Positions 44,850 to 53,667 of a stretch of 53,676 nt of DNA are shown piece after piece. A model generated the notes under the pieces. It had not been told where the DNA came from, ran no database searches, and saw only the letters and a program-made list of their open reading frames with translations. Each line of letters begins with the position of its first letter. Positions within the stretch are counted from its first letter, which is position 1. Source of the DNA: a bacterium (GTDB lineage Bacteria; Gemmatimonadota; Glassbacteria; GWA2-58-10); the NCBI GenBank assembly GCA_021372515.1, contig JAJFUG010000201.1, positions 1 to 53,676 of the forward strand, given 5' to 3'. Position numbers and translations under genes: made by a program.

Positions 44850-45278
44850 ATGGGGCGAGAAACGTTCAGACTGCCGCCGCTGTTCACTTTGATCGACCTG
44901 CTGCTGGTGTTGATAGTGGTGGTTTTTTCCGCCGGTTTCTACCATCACGGCAGCCAGGGGGCGGGTAAAGGGCCTCTGACCGCGGTGGTGCAGTTCGAGG
45001 ACCGCGAGTTGGCGAGGTTGAGCCTGGAGCGCGACACCACGGTTACGGTGAACGGCGTGCTGGGGACGATAAAAGTGGTGGTGGCTGACGGGGCGGTGAA
45101 GTTCGAGGATTCCCATTGCCCGGCGCGGGTTTGCGAGAAGACCGGCTGGATAAGGCGCGCCGGGGCCGCGATTGTCTGCGCGCCCAATCATGTGCTCTGT
45201 CGCCTGGAGCGCTCCGACGGCGCCCTGGAGCCGGCAGATGGAAAGGGCAAGCCCGGACTGGACGCCCTTGTCAGATAG
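44850..45278 (+). CDS. NusG domain II membrane protein, EetA-like
   Basis: The 142-residue product has one N-terminal membrane helix (LIDLLLVLIVVVFSAGF), then a NusG-domain-II fold (PF07009) with HCPARVCEKTGWIRR and GAAIVCAPNHVLC. The cysteines in this block are typical of the group. In Gram-positive FLEET loci the protein named EetA is annotated as a NusG domain II protein, from my recollection. Here it lies 25 bases after apbE and 10 bases before a Gx-family gene. That context supports the EetA-like reading. Confidence 0.82.
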   Translation: MGRETFRLPPLFTLIDLLLVLIVVVFSAGFYHHGSQGAGKGPLTAVVQFEDRELARLSLERDTTVTVNGVLGTIKVVVADGAVKFEDSHCPARVCEKTGWIRRAGAAIVCAPNHVLCRLERSDGALEPADGKGKPGLDALVR

Positions 45279-45288
45279 GAGACCCGTG

Positions 45289-45906
45289 GTGACAGAAAGC
45301 CTCGCCGCCGCGGCGGTCTACTACGACCCGGCCCGCGACATTCCCGAAGTGCGCCGCCGCACCGAGGCCTTGAGCCTGGTGGCCATGGCCACGGTGTTCG
45401 AGTTGGTGCTATTCGTGCTGGACGCCCTGATCCCCAAGCCGGTGCCCTGGATAAAGCTGGGCCTGGCAAACATAGTCACCCTGAGCCTGCTGGTCTCGGT
45501 GGGCTGGCGCTGCGCCCTGGCGGTGCATGTGCTGCGGATCATTATCGGTGCGGTGTTCCGCGGCGGGCTGTTCACGCCGTTCTTTCTGCTCAGTTTCGGC
45601 GGCGGCATGGTCTCGTTCCTGGTGATGCTGCCGCTGGCGCTCTGGCTGATGCCCTGGATGGGATTTGTCGGGGTGAGTCTGGCCGGGGCGCTGGCACACA
45701 ATTTCACCCAGTTGCTGCTGGTCGGGGCGGCGCTTTCCGACCAGGCGGTGATCGGCCTGCTCTGGCCGCTGGTGGTGGTTTTCTCTTTGGTGTTCGGTTG
45801 TTTTACCGGCATAAGCTCATACTATCTCTGCCGCCGGATCCCCCTGCTGGCCACGGGAGTGTTGCTCGCCCGGCCGGAGGCCGCGGAGCGGGGCGGGCGG
45901 AGCTGA
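45289..45906 (+). CDS. Gx transporter family membrane protein, EetB-like
   Basis: The 205-residue protein has five or six membrane helices. KPVPWIKLGLANIVTLSLLV is typical of the Gx family (PF07456, old name heptaprenyl diphosphate synthase component I), and the fold resembles ECF-type substrate-binding subunits. In FLEET loci EetB belongs to this family. GTG 45289, with AGGAG 7 bases upstream, is preferred to GTG 45286. Its substrate is unknown; a flavin or quinone precursor is one possibility. Confidence 0.82.
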   Translation: MTESLAAAAVYYDPARDIPEVRRRTEALSLVAMATVFELVLFVLDALIPKPVPWIKLGLANIVTLSLLVSVGWRCALAVHVLRIIIGAVFRGGLFTPFFLLSFGGGMVSFLVMLPLALWLMPWMGFVGVSLAGALAHNFTQLLLVGAALSDQAVIGLLWPLVVVFSLVFGCFTGISSYYLCRRIPLLATGVLLARPEAAERGGRS

Positions 45907-45940
45907 AAAGGTTCTTCCGGCTCAAGGCCAGGAGGCTCAA

Positions 45941-46213
45941 TTGCAACGTCAGCGCAAACAATTCTCAGTCTACTGCATCATCCTGATCATCGGCATGCTG
46001 CTGGGCGGCTACCTGGGAGAGTTCCTCTCCACGATCATGCCGGACGGCGTGGCGAAGGATTTCTTCCTGACCTCGGTGGTGGGCAAGTTCGGGCCGTTCT
46101 CGATCGATCTGCTGCTCATCGCGCTGACCCTGGGGCCGCTGGTGGTGAAAATCAACCTGGTGAGCGTCCTGGGACTTTTCATCGCGTTCTACCTGTTCCG
46201 CTCCTTCATCTGA
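45941..46213 (+). CDS. DUF4321 family small membrane protein
   Basis: This 90-residue product has two to three membrane helices: VYCIILIIGMLLGGYLGEFL, the FGPFSIDLLLIALTLGPLVV stretch and LGLFIAFYLFRSFI. The YLGEFL and FSIDL-LTLG pattern matches DUF4321. The rare start TTG (45941) has a strong AGGAGG 5 bases upstream. It is the last gene of the operon, 34 bases after the Gx-family gene. The function is unknown. Confidence 0.78.
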   Translation: MQRQRKQFSVYCIILIIGMLLGGYLGEFLSTIMPDGVAKDFFLTSVVGKFGPFSIDLLLIALTLGPLVVKINLVSVLGLFIAFYLFRSFI

Positions 46214-46240
46214 GCCGGGCACGCCGAAGCCGGGATCGTG

Positions 46241-46278
46241 AAAAAAACAGGGGTGCGGTTTTCGAGCCGCACCCCTGT
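46241..46278 (-). terminator. Intrinsic terminator of the minus-strand foldase-cyclase pair
   Basis: ACAGGGGTGCGG (46247-46258) pairs perfectly with CCGCACCCCTGT (46267-46278) around an 8-base loop. The seven A bases at 46241-46247 give a T tract on the minus strand, downstream of the cyclase gene that ends at 46313. It also lies at the end of the plus-strand operon. Confidence 0.8.
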
Positions 46279-46312
46279 CCGTTTATACGTATCCTGAAGC
46301 CGGCCGCCAGTC

Positions 46313-47251
46313 TCAGCTCCCGAAGCGCGTGATCGCCACCCGGTTGCGCCCGCCTTTCTTGCACTCGTACATCAACTCGTCCGCCCGGCGCATCAGGCTG
46401 TCGCGGTCGACATCCGGTTTGTCTCCCGGCTCGGCCAGCACTCCGCCGATAGAGATTGTCACGCGCAGCGAGTCACCGCTGGAGGTGACGATGTCGTCCT
46501 CCACGTGCTGGCGCATCTTCTCGGCTACCTGGGCCAGCTTTTCCTGGCTCACGTTCAGGATCAGGGCGATGAACTCCTCGCCGCCCCAGCGACCCAGAAT
46601 GTCGGAGGCGCGGATGATCGAGGACATGTTGCGCGACACGCTCCAGAGGACCTTGTCCCCGGCGTCGTGCCCGAAGCGGTCGTTGATGTTCTTGAAATGG
46701 TCGATGTCGATGAACAGCAGGCCGAAACGCAGGCCGTAGCGCCGCAGCTCGTCGGTCTTGGCGTCGATGATCTTCTCGATGTAGCGGCGGTTGGCCAGGC
46801 CGGTCAGCGGGTCGAGCATGGCCAGGGTCTTGAGCTTTTCGATCACCTGCTGGGTGGCGATACGCGCCGAGTTGTCGCGGAAGATCTGCACCGCGCCGAT
46901 GACGCGCGATTCCGGTCCCAGGATCGGGCTGACCCGTGCGGCCACCGGGATACGGCGGCCGTTGCGGTTGGTGATGAAGCAGTCGAACTCGCGCGGCTTC
47001 CCGTCCACCAGGGTCTGCTCCACCAGGCAGGCGCTCAGGCACTGCCCCTCGCCCTCGCCGCCCTCGGCATTGTCGTGCATCCGCACCTGGATGGTCGAGA
47101 CCTTGCCCAGGGCTTCCTCTTCCGAGTAGCCGGTCATGGCCTCGGCGGCCTTGTTCCAGAAAATAATCTTCCGGTTCAGGTCGACGCAATAGATGGCGTC
47201 ATACAGGTTGTCGAGCAGATTCTTGTAATAGAGCGCGTCCATCCACACCAT
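46313..47251 (-). CDS. PAS-GGEEF diguanylate cyclase
   Basis: The 312-residue product has a PAS domain (about residues 8-130; DAIYCVDLNRKIIFWNKAAE) and a GGDEF domain with DPLTGLANRRYIEKI and the catalytic GRWGGEEF. It makes cyclic di-GMP. RASD five residues before GGEEF is the inhibitory I site, so product feedback is expected. The PAS region has no heme or flavin signature that I can read. It lies 18 bases after the foldase gene and shares its terminator, so they are probably co-transcribed. Confidence 0.93.
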   Translation of the reverse strand: MVWMDALYYKNLLDNLYDAIYCVDLNRKIIFWNKAAEAMTGYSEEEALGKVSTIQVRMHDNAEGGEGEGQCLSACLVEQTLVDGKPREFDCFITNRNGRRIPVAARVSPILGPESRVIGAVQIFRDNSARIATQQVIEKLKTLAMLDPLTGLANRRYIEKIIDAKTDELRRYGLRFGLLFIDIDHFKNINDRFGHDAGDKVLWSVSRNMSSIIRASDILGRWGGEEFIALILNVSQEKLAQVAEKMRQHVEDDIVTSSGDSLRVTISIGGVLAEPGDKPDVDRDSLMRRADELMYECKKGGRNRVAITRFGS

Positions 47252-47269
47252 CCCCGTTGTGTCGACCGT

Positions 47270-49174
47270 TCACTGGATCAGGTTGAGATCGGAACGCTTC
47301 TTTTGTATGTCGGCCTGGTGCTTGGCCGTGGTGGAATCGGACTCGATCTTGCGCAGGTCCTCTATCTTGGTCCCGCTGTAGAGTTCGCCGCTGAACAGGG
47401 TGTACAGGCCCTGCATCCTCTGGCCCATGAGTTGCTGGGTCAGGCGCGCCTTGGCCTGGTCGAACCCGGACATATCGGCCTCGGTGCGGCTGTTCACCTG
47501 CAGCAGGTAGAAATTGTTGCCCGCCTCGACCAGGTCGCTCTTGACCCCCACCGGCAGGCCGAACGCAGTGCCGATGAAAGCGTTGCTGCGGCCCACCCCG
47601 GCCAGGCCGGACAGGCGGGTGAACTCGGGGGAGCTGGTCAGGTTCAGGCCCTTGGCCTGGGCGAAATCGGCCAGGCTGGAGAACTGTGCGTAGTCGGACA
47701 TCAATGCGCGGATTTTCTTTTCTGCCAGGGGCTTTTTCTTGTCCAGGCCAAGCTGGCGGCGGATGGCGTCAGCGGCCTCCTCCAGCGGCACTGTGCCGCT
47801 CTGGATACGCTGGTTCACCTTGATCAGGGCCACGCACTCCTGGTTCTCGGACAGCACCGAGATCGGGTAGCTGACCGCGCCCTCGCTGGCGCCGTAGACA
47901 TAGTCCATCAGGTCGCGTCCGGCCTGGATGCCTGGAATCTGCCCCCCGATGACGAAGCTGCCGCTTTCCTTGACCTGCAGGGCGCTGTCCGCGACCACGG
48001 CCTCGAAACTGCGGCCCTCCTGGCGCATCAGGCCACGCAGTGTGCGGGCGCGGGCGCGCACGGCGTTGAGCTGCTCAGCCGAGGGCTCAATGTTCAGGGC
48101 GATACGGCGGGCGCGCAAGCGCTTGACCCCGTCGAACACCTTCATACTATCCACGCGCAGGATCATCATGCCCTTGGAGACCACGATGGGAGCGCTCACC
48201 TCGCCGGGCTTCATGTTGAAAGCCTGGCCGGCCATCAGGGTGTCCTGGTAATCACCCTTGGCGAACCAGCCCAGGTCGCCGCCGCTCGAGGCGAACGGGT
48301 CCTGCGAGTAATGCACGGCCAGGCTGTCCCAGGACTCGCCGCTCTTGTACCGCGCCAACACCGCTTCCAGGGTGTCACGCGCGGCCGCGCTGTCCTTGCT
48401 GCCCGGCAGTAAGGGCAGCAGAGCGAAAGTGACCGCGGCGATATCCGGGCGCTTGAAACTGTCGGGGTGATCGTCGTAGTACTTCTTAATCTCGTCGTCG
48501 CCGATCTGGACTTCCGAGTCCGCGATGAGCGAATCGGAGACGAAACGCACGTAATCGACCTGGGCCTTCTCGTCAGCGGCCTTGTAGTTGAGCTTGAGCT
48601 CATCGTCGGTCATCTTGTACAGCGAGGCGACTTCAAGGAAGAGCTTCAAATTGGGGATCTTGTTCCGGGCGTCGGTCTCCAGCTCGCTCACCAGCTGGGC
48701 CATGCGCGGATCGGCCAGTATCTGGAGGTACTTGTCGTAGTCGAAGCGGCCGTCGGTCTGGAGCGCCGGCTCGCGCATCAGCTCGGGCAGTGGGTTGGTC
48801 CGGATGTATTCGACCACTTCTCCGTCGTTCACCTTGATCCCGCGTTTATCGAGGACCTTGCCCAGGATTATGTCGTTGACTATGTCCGACCAGACCTGGT
48901 CGCTGAGCTGATCCATCTCCCAGGAGGACAGTCCGCCCGAGGAGCGCTGGCTGCTGGCCATCTCGACCGCCCGGCGCAGACGGTCGTTGTAGGCCTGGCG
49001 GTCGATTTTTTCCTTGCCCACGAACCCGGCGTACTTAACTCCACGGTAGTCCTTGCGGTTCTGCTGCACCAGATAGTCGTCCAACCCGGTCAGGGTAAAG
49101 GCCATCCAGCCGACAAAGAAGAAAATGAGGACGAAGAAGATGATCTTCATGTTGTTGCGGAATGTCTGCATCAT
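47270..49174 (-). CDS. PpiD/SurA-like periplasmic peptidyl-prolyl isomerase
   Basis: The 634-residue product has an N-terminal membrane anchor (MKIIFFVLIFFFVGWMAF), a SurA_N-type helical region (about residues 40-210), and a parvulin domain with SQDPFASSGGDLGWFAKGDY (about residues 285-365). A second, degenerate isomerase-like region follows. PpiD helps fold or guide exported outer-membrane proteins. This fits the diderm context and the LptD-like gene nearby. The ATG 49174 follows AAGGG at wide spacing. A minus-strand promoter candidate lies at 49336-49363. Confidence 0.85.
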   Translation of the reverse strand: MMQTFRNNMKIIFFVLIFFFVGWMAFTLTGLDDYLVQQNRKDYRGVKYAGFVGKEKIDRQAYNDRLRRAVEMASSQRSSGGLSSWEMDQLSDQVWSDIVNDIILGKVLDKRGIKVNDGEVVEYIRTNPLPELMREPALQTDGRFDYDKYLQILADPRMAQLVSELETDARNKIPNLKLFLEVASLYKMTDDELKLNYKAADEKAQVDYVRFVSDSLIADSEVQIGDDEIKKYYDDHPDSFKRPDIAAVTFALLPLLPGSKDSAAARDTLEAVLARYKSGESWDSLAVHYSQDPFASSGGDLGWFAKGDYQDTLMAGQAFNMKPGEVSAPIVVSKGMMILRVDSMKVFDGVKRLRARRIALNIEPSAEQLNAVRARARTLRGLMRQEGRSFEAVVADSALQVKESGSFVIGGQIPGIQAGRDLMDYVYGASEGAVSYPISVLSENQECVALIKVNQRIQSGTVPLEEAADAIRRQLGLDKKKPLAEKKIRALMSDYAQFSSLADFAQAKGLNLTSSPEFTRLSGLAGVGRSNAFIGTAFGLPVGVKSDLVEAGNNFYLLQVNSRTEADMSGFDQAKARLTQQLMGQRMQGLYTLFSGELYSGTKIEDLRKIESDSTTAKHQADIQKKRSDLNLIQ

Positions 49175-49335
49175 GGCTGGTAGACCCTTGCTGGTTGATG
49201 AAGTATCAAAGTGCAATCCCCTGTCGTCCGACCTGCAACCGTCAGGTTGAAACGGTTTCCGGGACTCGGCCCGGCAAAGCACGGTGTGGCGCGGCAGAAG
49301 GATGTCTCGGATTGACCGGATTAACTAAACCTCTC

Positions 49336-49363
49336 AATATAAGACTGATAAACAAAAAGGCAA
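49336..49363 (-). promoter_or_regulatory. Possible promoter of the foldase-cyclase pair
   Basis: On the minus strand TTGCCT (49358-49363) precedes TATATT (49336-49341) by 16 bases, giving a leader of about 155 bases. Confidence 0.4.
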
Positions 49364-49419
49364 GCACAAACTTATTCTGGAGAGGGTTTTCTGTACAAAG
49401 TTCAGATTTGATTAAAGCA

Positions 49420-49448
49420 TTGACAGACAAGATTGTGGTGGCTATTAT
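49420..49448 (+). promoter_or_regulatory. Strong promoter of the TPR-aroQ-efp-accBC operon
   Basis: TTGACA (49420-49425) and TATTAT (49443-49448) are separated by exactly 17 bases. It is the best sigma70-type match seen in the window. The predicted start near 49455 leaves a leader of about 95 bases. Confidence 0.65.
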
Positions 49449-49548
49449 GTATAGTTAATGCGCGAAACAGGCCCTTTTTTTATGCGCAGAACGGCTCTTT
49501 CGAAAGACGGGCCGACTGTCTGTACCGCCCCCTGACACGGGAGGTGTC

Positions 49549-50484
49549 ATGGCCCTTGAACAGGAAATCCGGGAACTCGAAAAGCGTTTCGCCGAGGCGC
49601 CTGAATCCAGATTGTTCCTGCCGTTGGCCGATGCCCTGAGCCGTGCGGGCGAGCTGGAGCGGGCGGTGGAAATCTGCAGCCGCGGGCTGGAAAGTTTCCC
49701 GGATTTCACCAGCGCCCGCGTGCTGCTGGGCCAGTGCCTGGCCCGGATGGACCGAGGCGCCGAGGCTGCGGAAATCCTGGAGTCGGTACTGAAGGACGAT
49801 ACCGGCAACCTGGAGGCCCTGCGCACTCTCGGCGAGATCGCCGTGGAGCAGGGCGATGCCGGGCGGGCCCGTGAGCTGTACGGACGGGCGCTCGAGGCGG
49901 AGCCGACCGATGAGGCCCTGGCCGCGGCCCTGGAGCGGCTGGAAAGCCGGGACGAGGCCGACGGCTCTTCAGCCGGGGAGGCCGAGGAGGCGTCTTTCAG
50001 CGGGGCGGGCGAGGTGTTCATCACCCACACCCTGGGCGACCTGTACCGTCTGCAGGGGCACTACCAGCAGGCCTTCGAGGTCTACAGCCGACTGCTCGAA
50101 AGCTGCCCGGACGACAGTACACTGGCCGTGAAGCTGGAGGATGTGGCCGCGCAACTTAACCGACGGGCGGCGGCCGCAGCTAAGAAACCGGCCCCGCTGC
50201 CGGAGCCGCGGATACAGGAACTGCTGGAGCCGGTGGTCGCGGCCGCGGGGCGGACAGAGGAAGAACCCGTAGCGGAGGCCGAGCCGATCGAGGCGCCGGC
50301 CCTGGCCTCGGATGAGGGCGGCGGTGAGCTGAGCGTGGACCTGCGTATAGACCGCATTTTCAGCAGCGTGCTGCATGGGATGGAGGTCCCGCCGGTCCGG
50401 CAATCCGAGCGAAACGGCGCTGGCTCCTTTGTCAACATGTTCGAGCGCTGGATCAAGGGGCTCAAGCTCCTGGAGGCCGAATGA
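49549..50484 (+). CDS. TPR-repeat protein
   Basis: This 311-residue cytosolic protein has several TPR-like helical pairs ([40 protein letters not shown] and [20 protein letters not shown]). An Ala/Glu/Pro-rich linker and a short C-terminal region end [15 protein letters not shown]. No catalytic motif is present. GGGAGG lies 6 bases upstream of ATG 49549. It overlaps aroQ by 4 bases, so it is part of the aroQ operon. Its role there is unclear. Confidence 0.75.
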   Translation: MALEQEIRELEKRFAEAPESRLFLPLADALSRAGELERAVEICSRGLESFPDFTSARVLLGQCLARMDRGAEAAEILESVLKDDTGNLEALRTLGEIAVEQGDAGRARELYGRALEAEPTDEALAAALERLESRDEADGSSAGEAEEASFSGAGEVFITHTLGDLYRLQGHYQQAFEVYSRLLESCPDDSTLAVKLEDVAAQLNRRAAAAAKKPAPLPEPRIQELLEPVVAAAGRTEEEPVAEAEPIEAPALASDEGGGELSVDLRIDRIFSSVLHGMEVPPVRQSERNGAGSFVNMFERWIKGLKLLEAE

Positions 50485-50915
50485 AAAGCATGGCTGTGAT
50501 CAACGGCCCCAATCTGAACCTTCTGGGCAGCCGCGAGCCGGGGATTTACGGCCGGGCCTCGCTGGCCGAGATCGAGCATGCGTTGCGCGAACGGTTCGCT
50601 GGGCGCTGCGAGCTCGGTTTCTTCCAGTCCAACTCCGAGGGCGAGCTGGTGGACTACATCCAGTCCCTGGCCGGACGGGTCCACGGCGTGGTGATCAACG
50701 CCGGGGCCTACACCCACACCAGCGTGGCGCTGCGCGACGCCCTGGCGGCGGTGGACCTGCCGTTTGTGGAGGTGCACCTGTCCAACGTGTTCGCGCGCGA
50801 GAGTTTCCGGCACGTCTCCTACCTGTCGGACAAGGCGGTGGCAGTGCTGAGCGGTTTCGGGGCCAAGGGCTATGAGCTGGCCCTGGAGGGCCTGCTGGAC
50901 CGTCTGGACGGCTGA
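50481..50915 (+). CDS. aroQ: 3-dehydroquinate dehydratase, type II
   Basis: The 144-residue enzyme catalyses the third step of the shikimate pathway, 3-dehydroquinate to 3-dehydroshikimate. It has [18 protein letters not shown] with the active-site tyrosine, [15 protein letters not shown] with the asparagine, and [17 protein letters not shown] with the histidine and arginine. The ATG overlaps the TPR gene stop (ATGA). Adjacency to efp is common in bacteria. Confidence 0.95.
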   Translation: MKSMAVINGPNLNLLGSREPGIYGRASLAEIEHALRERFAGRCELGFFQSNSEGELVDYIQSLAGRVHGVVINAGAYTHTSVALRDALAAVDLPFVEVHLSNVFARESFRHVSYLSDKAVAVLSGFGAKGYELALEGLLDRLDG

Positions 50916-51049
50916 GGCTGCCCACGGGGCGGTGACAACAGCAGTGTGATCGGAATCCGGCGCTTTCTCCGCCGCCACGCGCGGCGCAAGGGGGCGCCGG
51001 ATGCGGGTTTGGAGCGACAGTACAACAGAAAATCTTTAAGGAGGCTTTC

Positions 51050-51610
51050 TTGGCCAGTACGGCGGATTTCAGGGGTGGCATGGTCCTCAACATCGACGGG
51101 GACCTGTATGCGATCGTGGAGTTCCAGCATGTGAAGCCCGGCAAGGGTGGGGCTTTTGTCAGGACGAAACTTAAGAAGGTCAAGACCGGCCAGGTGATCG
51201 AACGCACTTACCGCGCCGGCGAACGTTTCACCGAGGTGCGCCTGGAGCGCCGCCCGTTGCAGTACCTGTACAGTGACGGGCACCTGTACCATTTCATGGA
51301 CAACAGCTCCTACGAGCAGTTCCCGGTGTCCGCCGATGTGCTGGGCGACCAGGTGAAATACCTCAAGGAGAACCTCGAAGTCAGCGGTCTGTTCCAGGAG
51401 ACCGGCGAAATTCTGGAAATCGAGTTGCCGTTCTTCGTCGACCTGAAGATCGTGGAAACTGATCCCGGTCTGCGCGGCGACACGGCCAGCGGCGGGGGCA
51501 AACCCGCGCGCCTGGAATCCGGCGCCGTGGTCAACGTGCCACTGTTCCTGAATATCGGCGATGTCATCAAGGTCGACCGCCGGACCAACATGTACCTGGA
51601 GCGTGCCTGA
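51050..51610 (+). CDS. efp: Elongation factor P
   Basis: The 186-residue factor rescues ribosomes stalled at polyproline. The N-terminal KOW domain has the loop KPGKGGAFVRTKLKKV, with lysine at the modification position, so the lysine-modified (EpmA-type) or an unmodified form is expected rather than the arginine-rhamnosyl type. The C-terminal OB domains end NVPLFLNIGDVIKVDRRT. The start is TTG 51050 with AAGGAGG about 5 bases upstream. Neither epmA nor epmB is seen here. Confidence 0.95.
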   Translation: MASTADFRGGMVLNIDGDLYAIVEFQHVKPGKGGAFVRTKLKKVKTGQVIERTYRAGERFTEVRLERRPLQYLYSDGHLYHFMDNSSYEQFPVSADVLGDQVKYLKENLEVSGLFQETGEILEIELPFFVDLKIVETDPGLRGDTASGGGKPARLESGAVVNVPLFLNIGDVIKVDRRTNMYLERA

Positions 51611-51671
51611 GTCCCGCAGAGAGCCCGCACTCAGCGGATCGATCACAATGAACCCAGAGGGGACGAACCCA

Positions 51672-52136
51672 ATGGATGTCAGATATCTCAAGAAACTGAT
51701 CCAGTTGGTCGAAACGAGCGGGATCAGTGAGCTGGAGATCGAGGACGGCGGAACGAAAGTGCGGATCGGCAAGGGACAGGTGGCCGGAGTCCCGTACCAG
51801 GCCGTCCTGCCGGCGGCCCAGCCGGTTTATCCGGCCGCGGCGCAGCTGGTCGCAGTCGAGAAAGCCGCCGAGCTGAAAGAGGAAAAGAACCTGCTGGAGG
51901 TGCGTTCTCCGATGGTCGGCACGTTCTACCGTTCCCCGCGCCCGGGCGCAAACACCTATGTGAACGTGGGCGACCGGGTGGAGGTGGGCCAGACCCTCTG
52001 CATCCTCGAAGCGATGAAGATTATGAACGAGCTGGAGAGCGAGGTGGCCGGGGTCGTTCGTGAAATCTGCGTGGAAAACGGCCAGCCCGTCGAGTTCGGC
52101 CAGCGCCTGTTCCTGGTCGATCCGGCGGGGAGATGA
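51672..52136 (+). CDS. accB: Biotin carboxyl carrier protein of acetyl-CoA carboxylase
   Basis: The 154-residue product carries the biotin that shuttles CO2 from biotin carboxylase to carboxyltransferase. The biotin lysine is in the EAMKIMNE motif (about residue 120). The N-terminus [14 protein letters not shown] is usual. An in-frame ATG at 51648 lacks a ribosome binding site. ATG 51672 has AGAGGGG 9 bases upstream. It is followed by accC after 4 bases. Confidence 0.94.
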   Translation: MDVRYLKKLIQLVETSGISELEIEDGGTKVRIGKGQVAGVPYQAVLPAAQPVYPAAAQLVAVEKAAELKEEKNLLEVRSPMVGTFYRSPRPGANTYVNVGDRVEVGQTLCILEAMKIMNELESEVAGVVREICVENGQPVEFGQRLFLVDPAGR

Positions 52137-52140
52137 GCCG

Positions 52141-53502
52141 ATGTTCAAAAAGGTCCTGATCGCCAACCGCGGCGAGATCGCCCTGCGGATCATCCGCGCC
52201 TGCAAGGAGCTGGAGATCCAGACCGTGGCGGTCTACAGCGAGGCCGACCGCGACAGCCTGCACGTGCGCTTTGCTGATGAGGAGGTCTGCATCGGGCGCA
52301 ACCGCGCCTCGGACAGCTACCTTAACATGCGCAGCATCCTGGCCGCGGCCGAGATCACCAACGCGGACGCGATCCATCCGGGCTACGGTTTTCTGGCCGA
52401 GAACGCCGAGTTCGCGGAAATCTGCCTGCGCAGCCAGTTCGCCTTCATCGGCCCCACACCGGACAACATCCGCCAGATGGGGGATAAGGCCACCGCCCGC
52501 TCGATCATGATCCGCAACAAGGTGCCGGTGGTCCCGGGCAGCCAGAGCGTGCTGCGCGACGAGAAAGAGGCTCTGCGCGAGGCCCGCTCCATCGGCTACC
52601 CGGTGATCCTCAAGGCCACGGCCGGCGGCGGCGGCAAGGGCATGCGCGTGGTGCGCTCCGAAAGCGAGCTGGTCAACAGCTTCGAGATCGCCCAGGCCGA
52701 GGCCAAGAGCGCGTTCGGCAACCCCGACATGTACGTGGAGAAATACCTCGAACACCCGCGCCATGTCGAAATCCAGATCATGGCCGACCAGCACGGCAAC
52801 GTGGTGCACCTGGGCGAGCGCGACTGCTCGATCCAGCGCCGCCATCAGAAGCTGATCGAGGAGTCGCCCTGTCCGGTGATGACCCCCGATCTGCGCGAGA
52901 AAATGGGCCACACCGCGGTCCTGGCCGCCCAGTCCATCGGCTATGTGGGCGCCGGCACGGTGGAGTTCCTGCTGGACCGGGAGCGCAATTTCTATTTCAT
53001 GGAGATGAACACCCGCATCCAGGTGGAGCACCCGGTGACCGAGATGGTGACCGGACTGGACCTGGTCAAGGAGCAGATTGCGGTGGCCGCCGGGGCGAAG
53101 CTCTCTTTCCGGGAGAAAGACATCCGTCTGCAGGGCCACGCCATCGAGTGCCGGATCAACGCCGAGGACCCCAGCCGCAATTTCATGCCGTTCCCCGGCC
53201 AGATCACCACTTACCACCCGCCGGGCGGCCCCGGCGTGCGGGTGGACACCCATATCTACCAGTCCTACACCGTGCCGCCGTATTACGACTCACTGCTGGC
53301 CAAGCTGATCGTGCACGGCCGCACCCGCGAGGAGGCGATCCAGAGGCTGCGCCGCTCGCTGGGCGAGTTCATCATCATCGGCGTGCCCACCACGATCCCC
53401 TTCCACCAGGAGATCGTCCGGGACAAGCGTTTTCTGTCCGGCGATTTCGACGTGCAGTTCCTGGAGCACCGGGCGTTGAAACAGGACGAAGACCACGCTT
53501 GA
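52141..53502 (+). CDS. accC: Biotin carboxylase subunit of acetyl-CoA carboxylase
   Basis: This 453-residue ATP-grasp enzyme carboxylates biotin on AccB, the first step of fatty acid synthesis. [20 protein letters not shown], the glycine-rich ATP loop [12 protein letters not shown] and the [20 protein letters not shown] block are conserved. It has the full length of a stand-alone subunit. It is the last gene of the operon and is followed by an intrinsic terminator. No carboxyltransferase genes lie near. Confidence 0.96.
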   Translation: MFKKVLIANRGEIALRIIRACKELEIQTVAVYSEADRDSLHVRFADEEVCIGRNRASDSYLNMRSILAAAEITNADAIHPGYGFLAENAEFAEICLRSQFAFIGPTPDNIRQMGDKATARSIMIRNKVPVVPGSQSVLRDEKEALREARSIGYPVILKATAGGGGKGMRVVRSESELVNSFEIAQAEAKSAFGNPDMYVEKYLEHPRHVEIQIMADQHGNVVHLGERDCSIQRRHQKLIEESPCPVMTPDLREKMGHTAVLAAQSIGYVGAGTVEFLLDRERNFYFMEMNTRIQVEHPVTEMVTGLDLVKEQIAVAAGAKLSFREKDIRLQGHAIECRINAEDPSRNFMPFPGQITTYHPPGGPGVRVDTHIYQSYTVPPYYDSLLAKLIVHGRTREEAIQRLRRSLGEFIIIGVPTTIPFHQEIVRDKRFLSGDFDVQFLEHRALKQDEDHA

Positions 53503-53550
53503 GAGGTCTGGATTCGGGCGGAGAGTGAAAGTCTATAGAAGCTTTTCAAA

Positions 53551-53586
53551 CCTGTGCGGTCCTGTTCCGGCCGCACGGGTTTTTTT
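53551..53586 (+). terminator. Intrinsic terminator after accC
   Basis: CCTGTGCGG (53551-53559) pairs with CCGCACGGG (53571-53579), with one G-T pair, followed by TTTTTTT (53580-53586). Confidence 0.85.
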
Positions 53587-53661
53587 GTCCCGTGATCCGG
53601 CACAGCCCTATGTGGGCTGGGCAGCTTAATCCTTGAGTGAAGATGAGTTTCGTTTTGCGGC

Positions 53662-53667
53662 TTGACA
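53662..53667 (+). promoter_or_regulatory. Possible -35 box at the window edge
   Basis: A perfect TTGACA stands 9 bases before the end of the window. The matching -10 box would lie outside it. Confidence 0.3.

Larger units (their letters stand above)
49175..49548. other. Divergent regulatory gap, foldase and TPR-aroQ operon
   Basis: This 374-base gap has no credible gene. Its centre (about 49320-49460) is AT-rich and holds a promoter for each direction. A perfect TCTTTCGAAAGA palindrome lies in the leader of the TPR gene at about 49496-49507. No operator of a known regulator is recognised. Confidence 0.55.

Noticed and set aside
46505-48412. A 635-codon plus-strand ORF antisense to the cyclase and foldase genes
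   Set aside because: It has no domain and no ribosome binding site, while the minus-strand genes have clear GGEEF and parvulin motifs.
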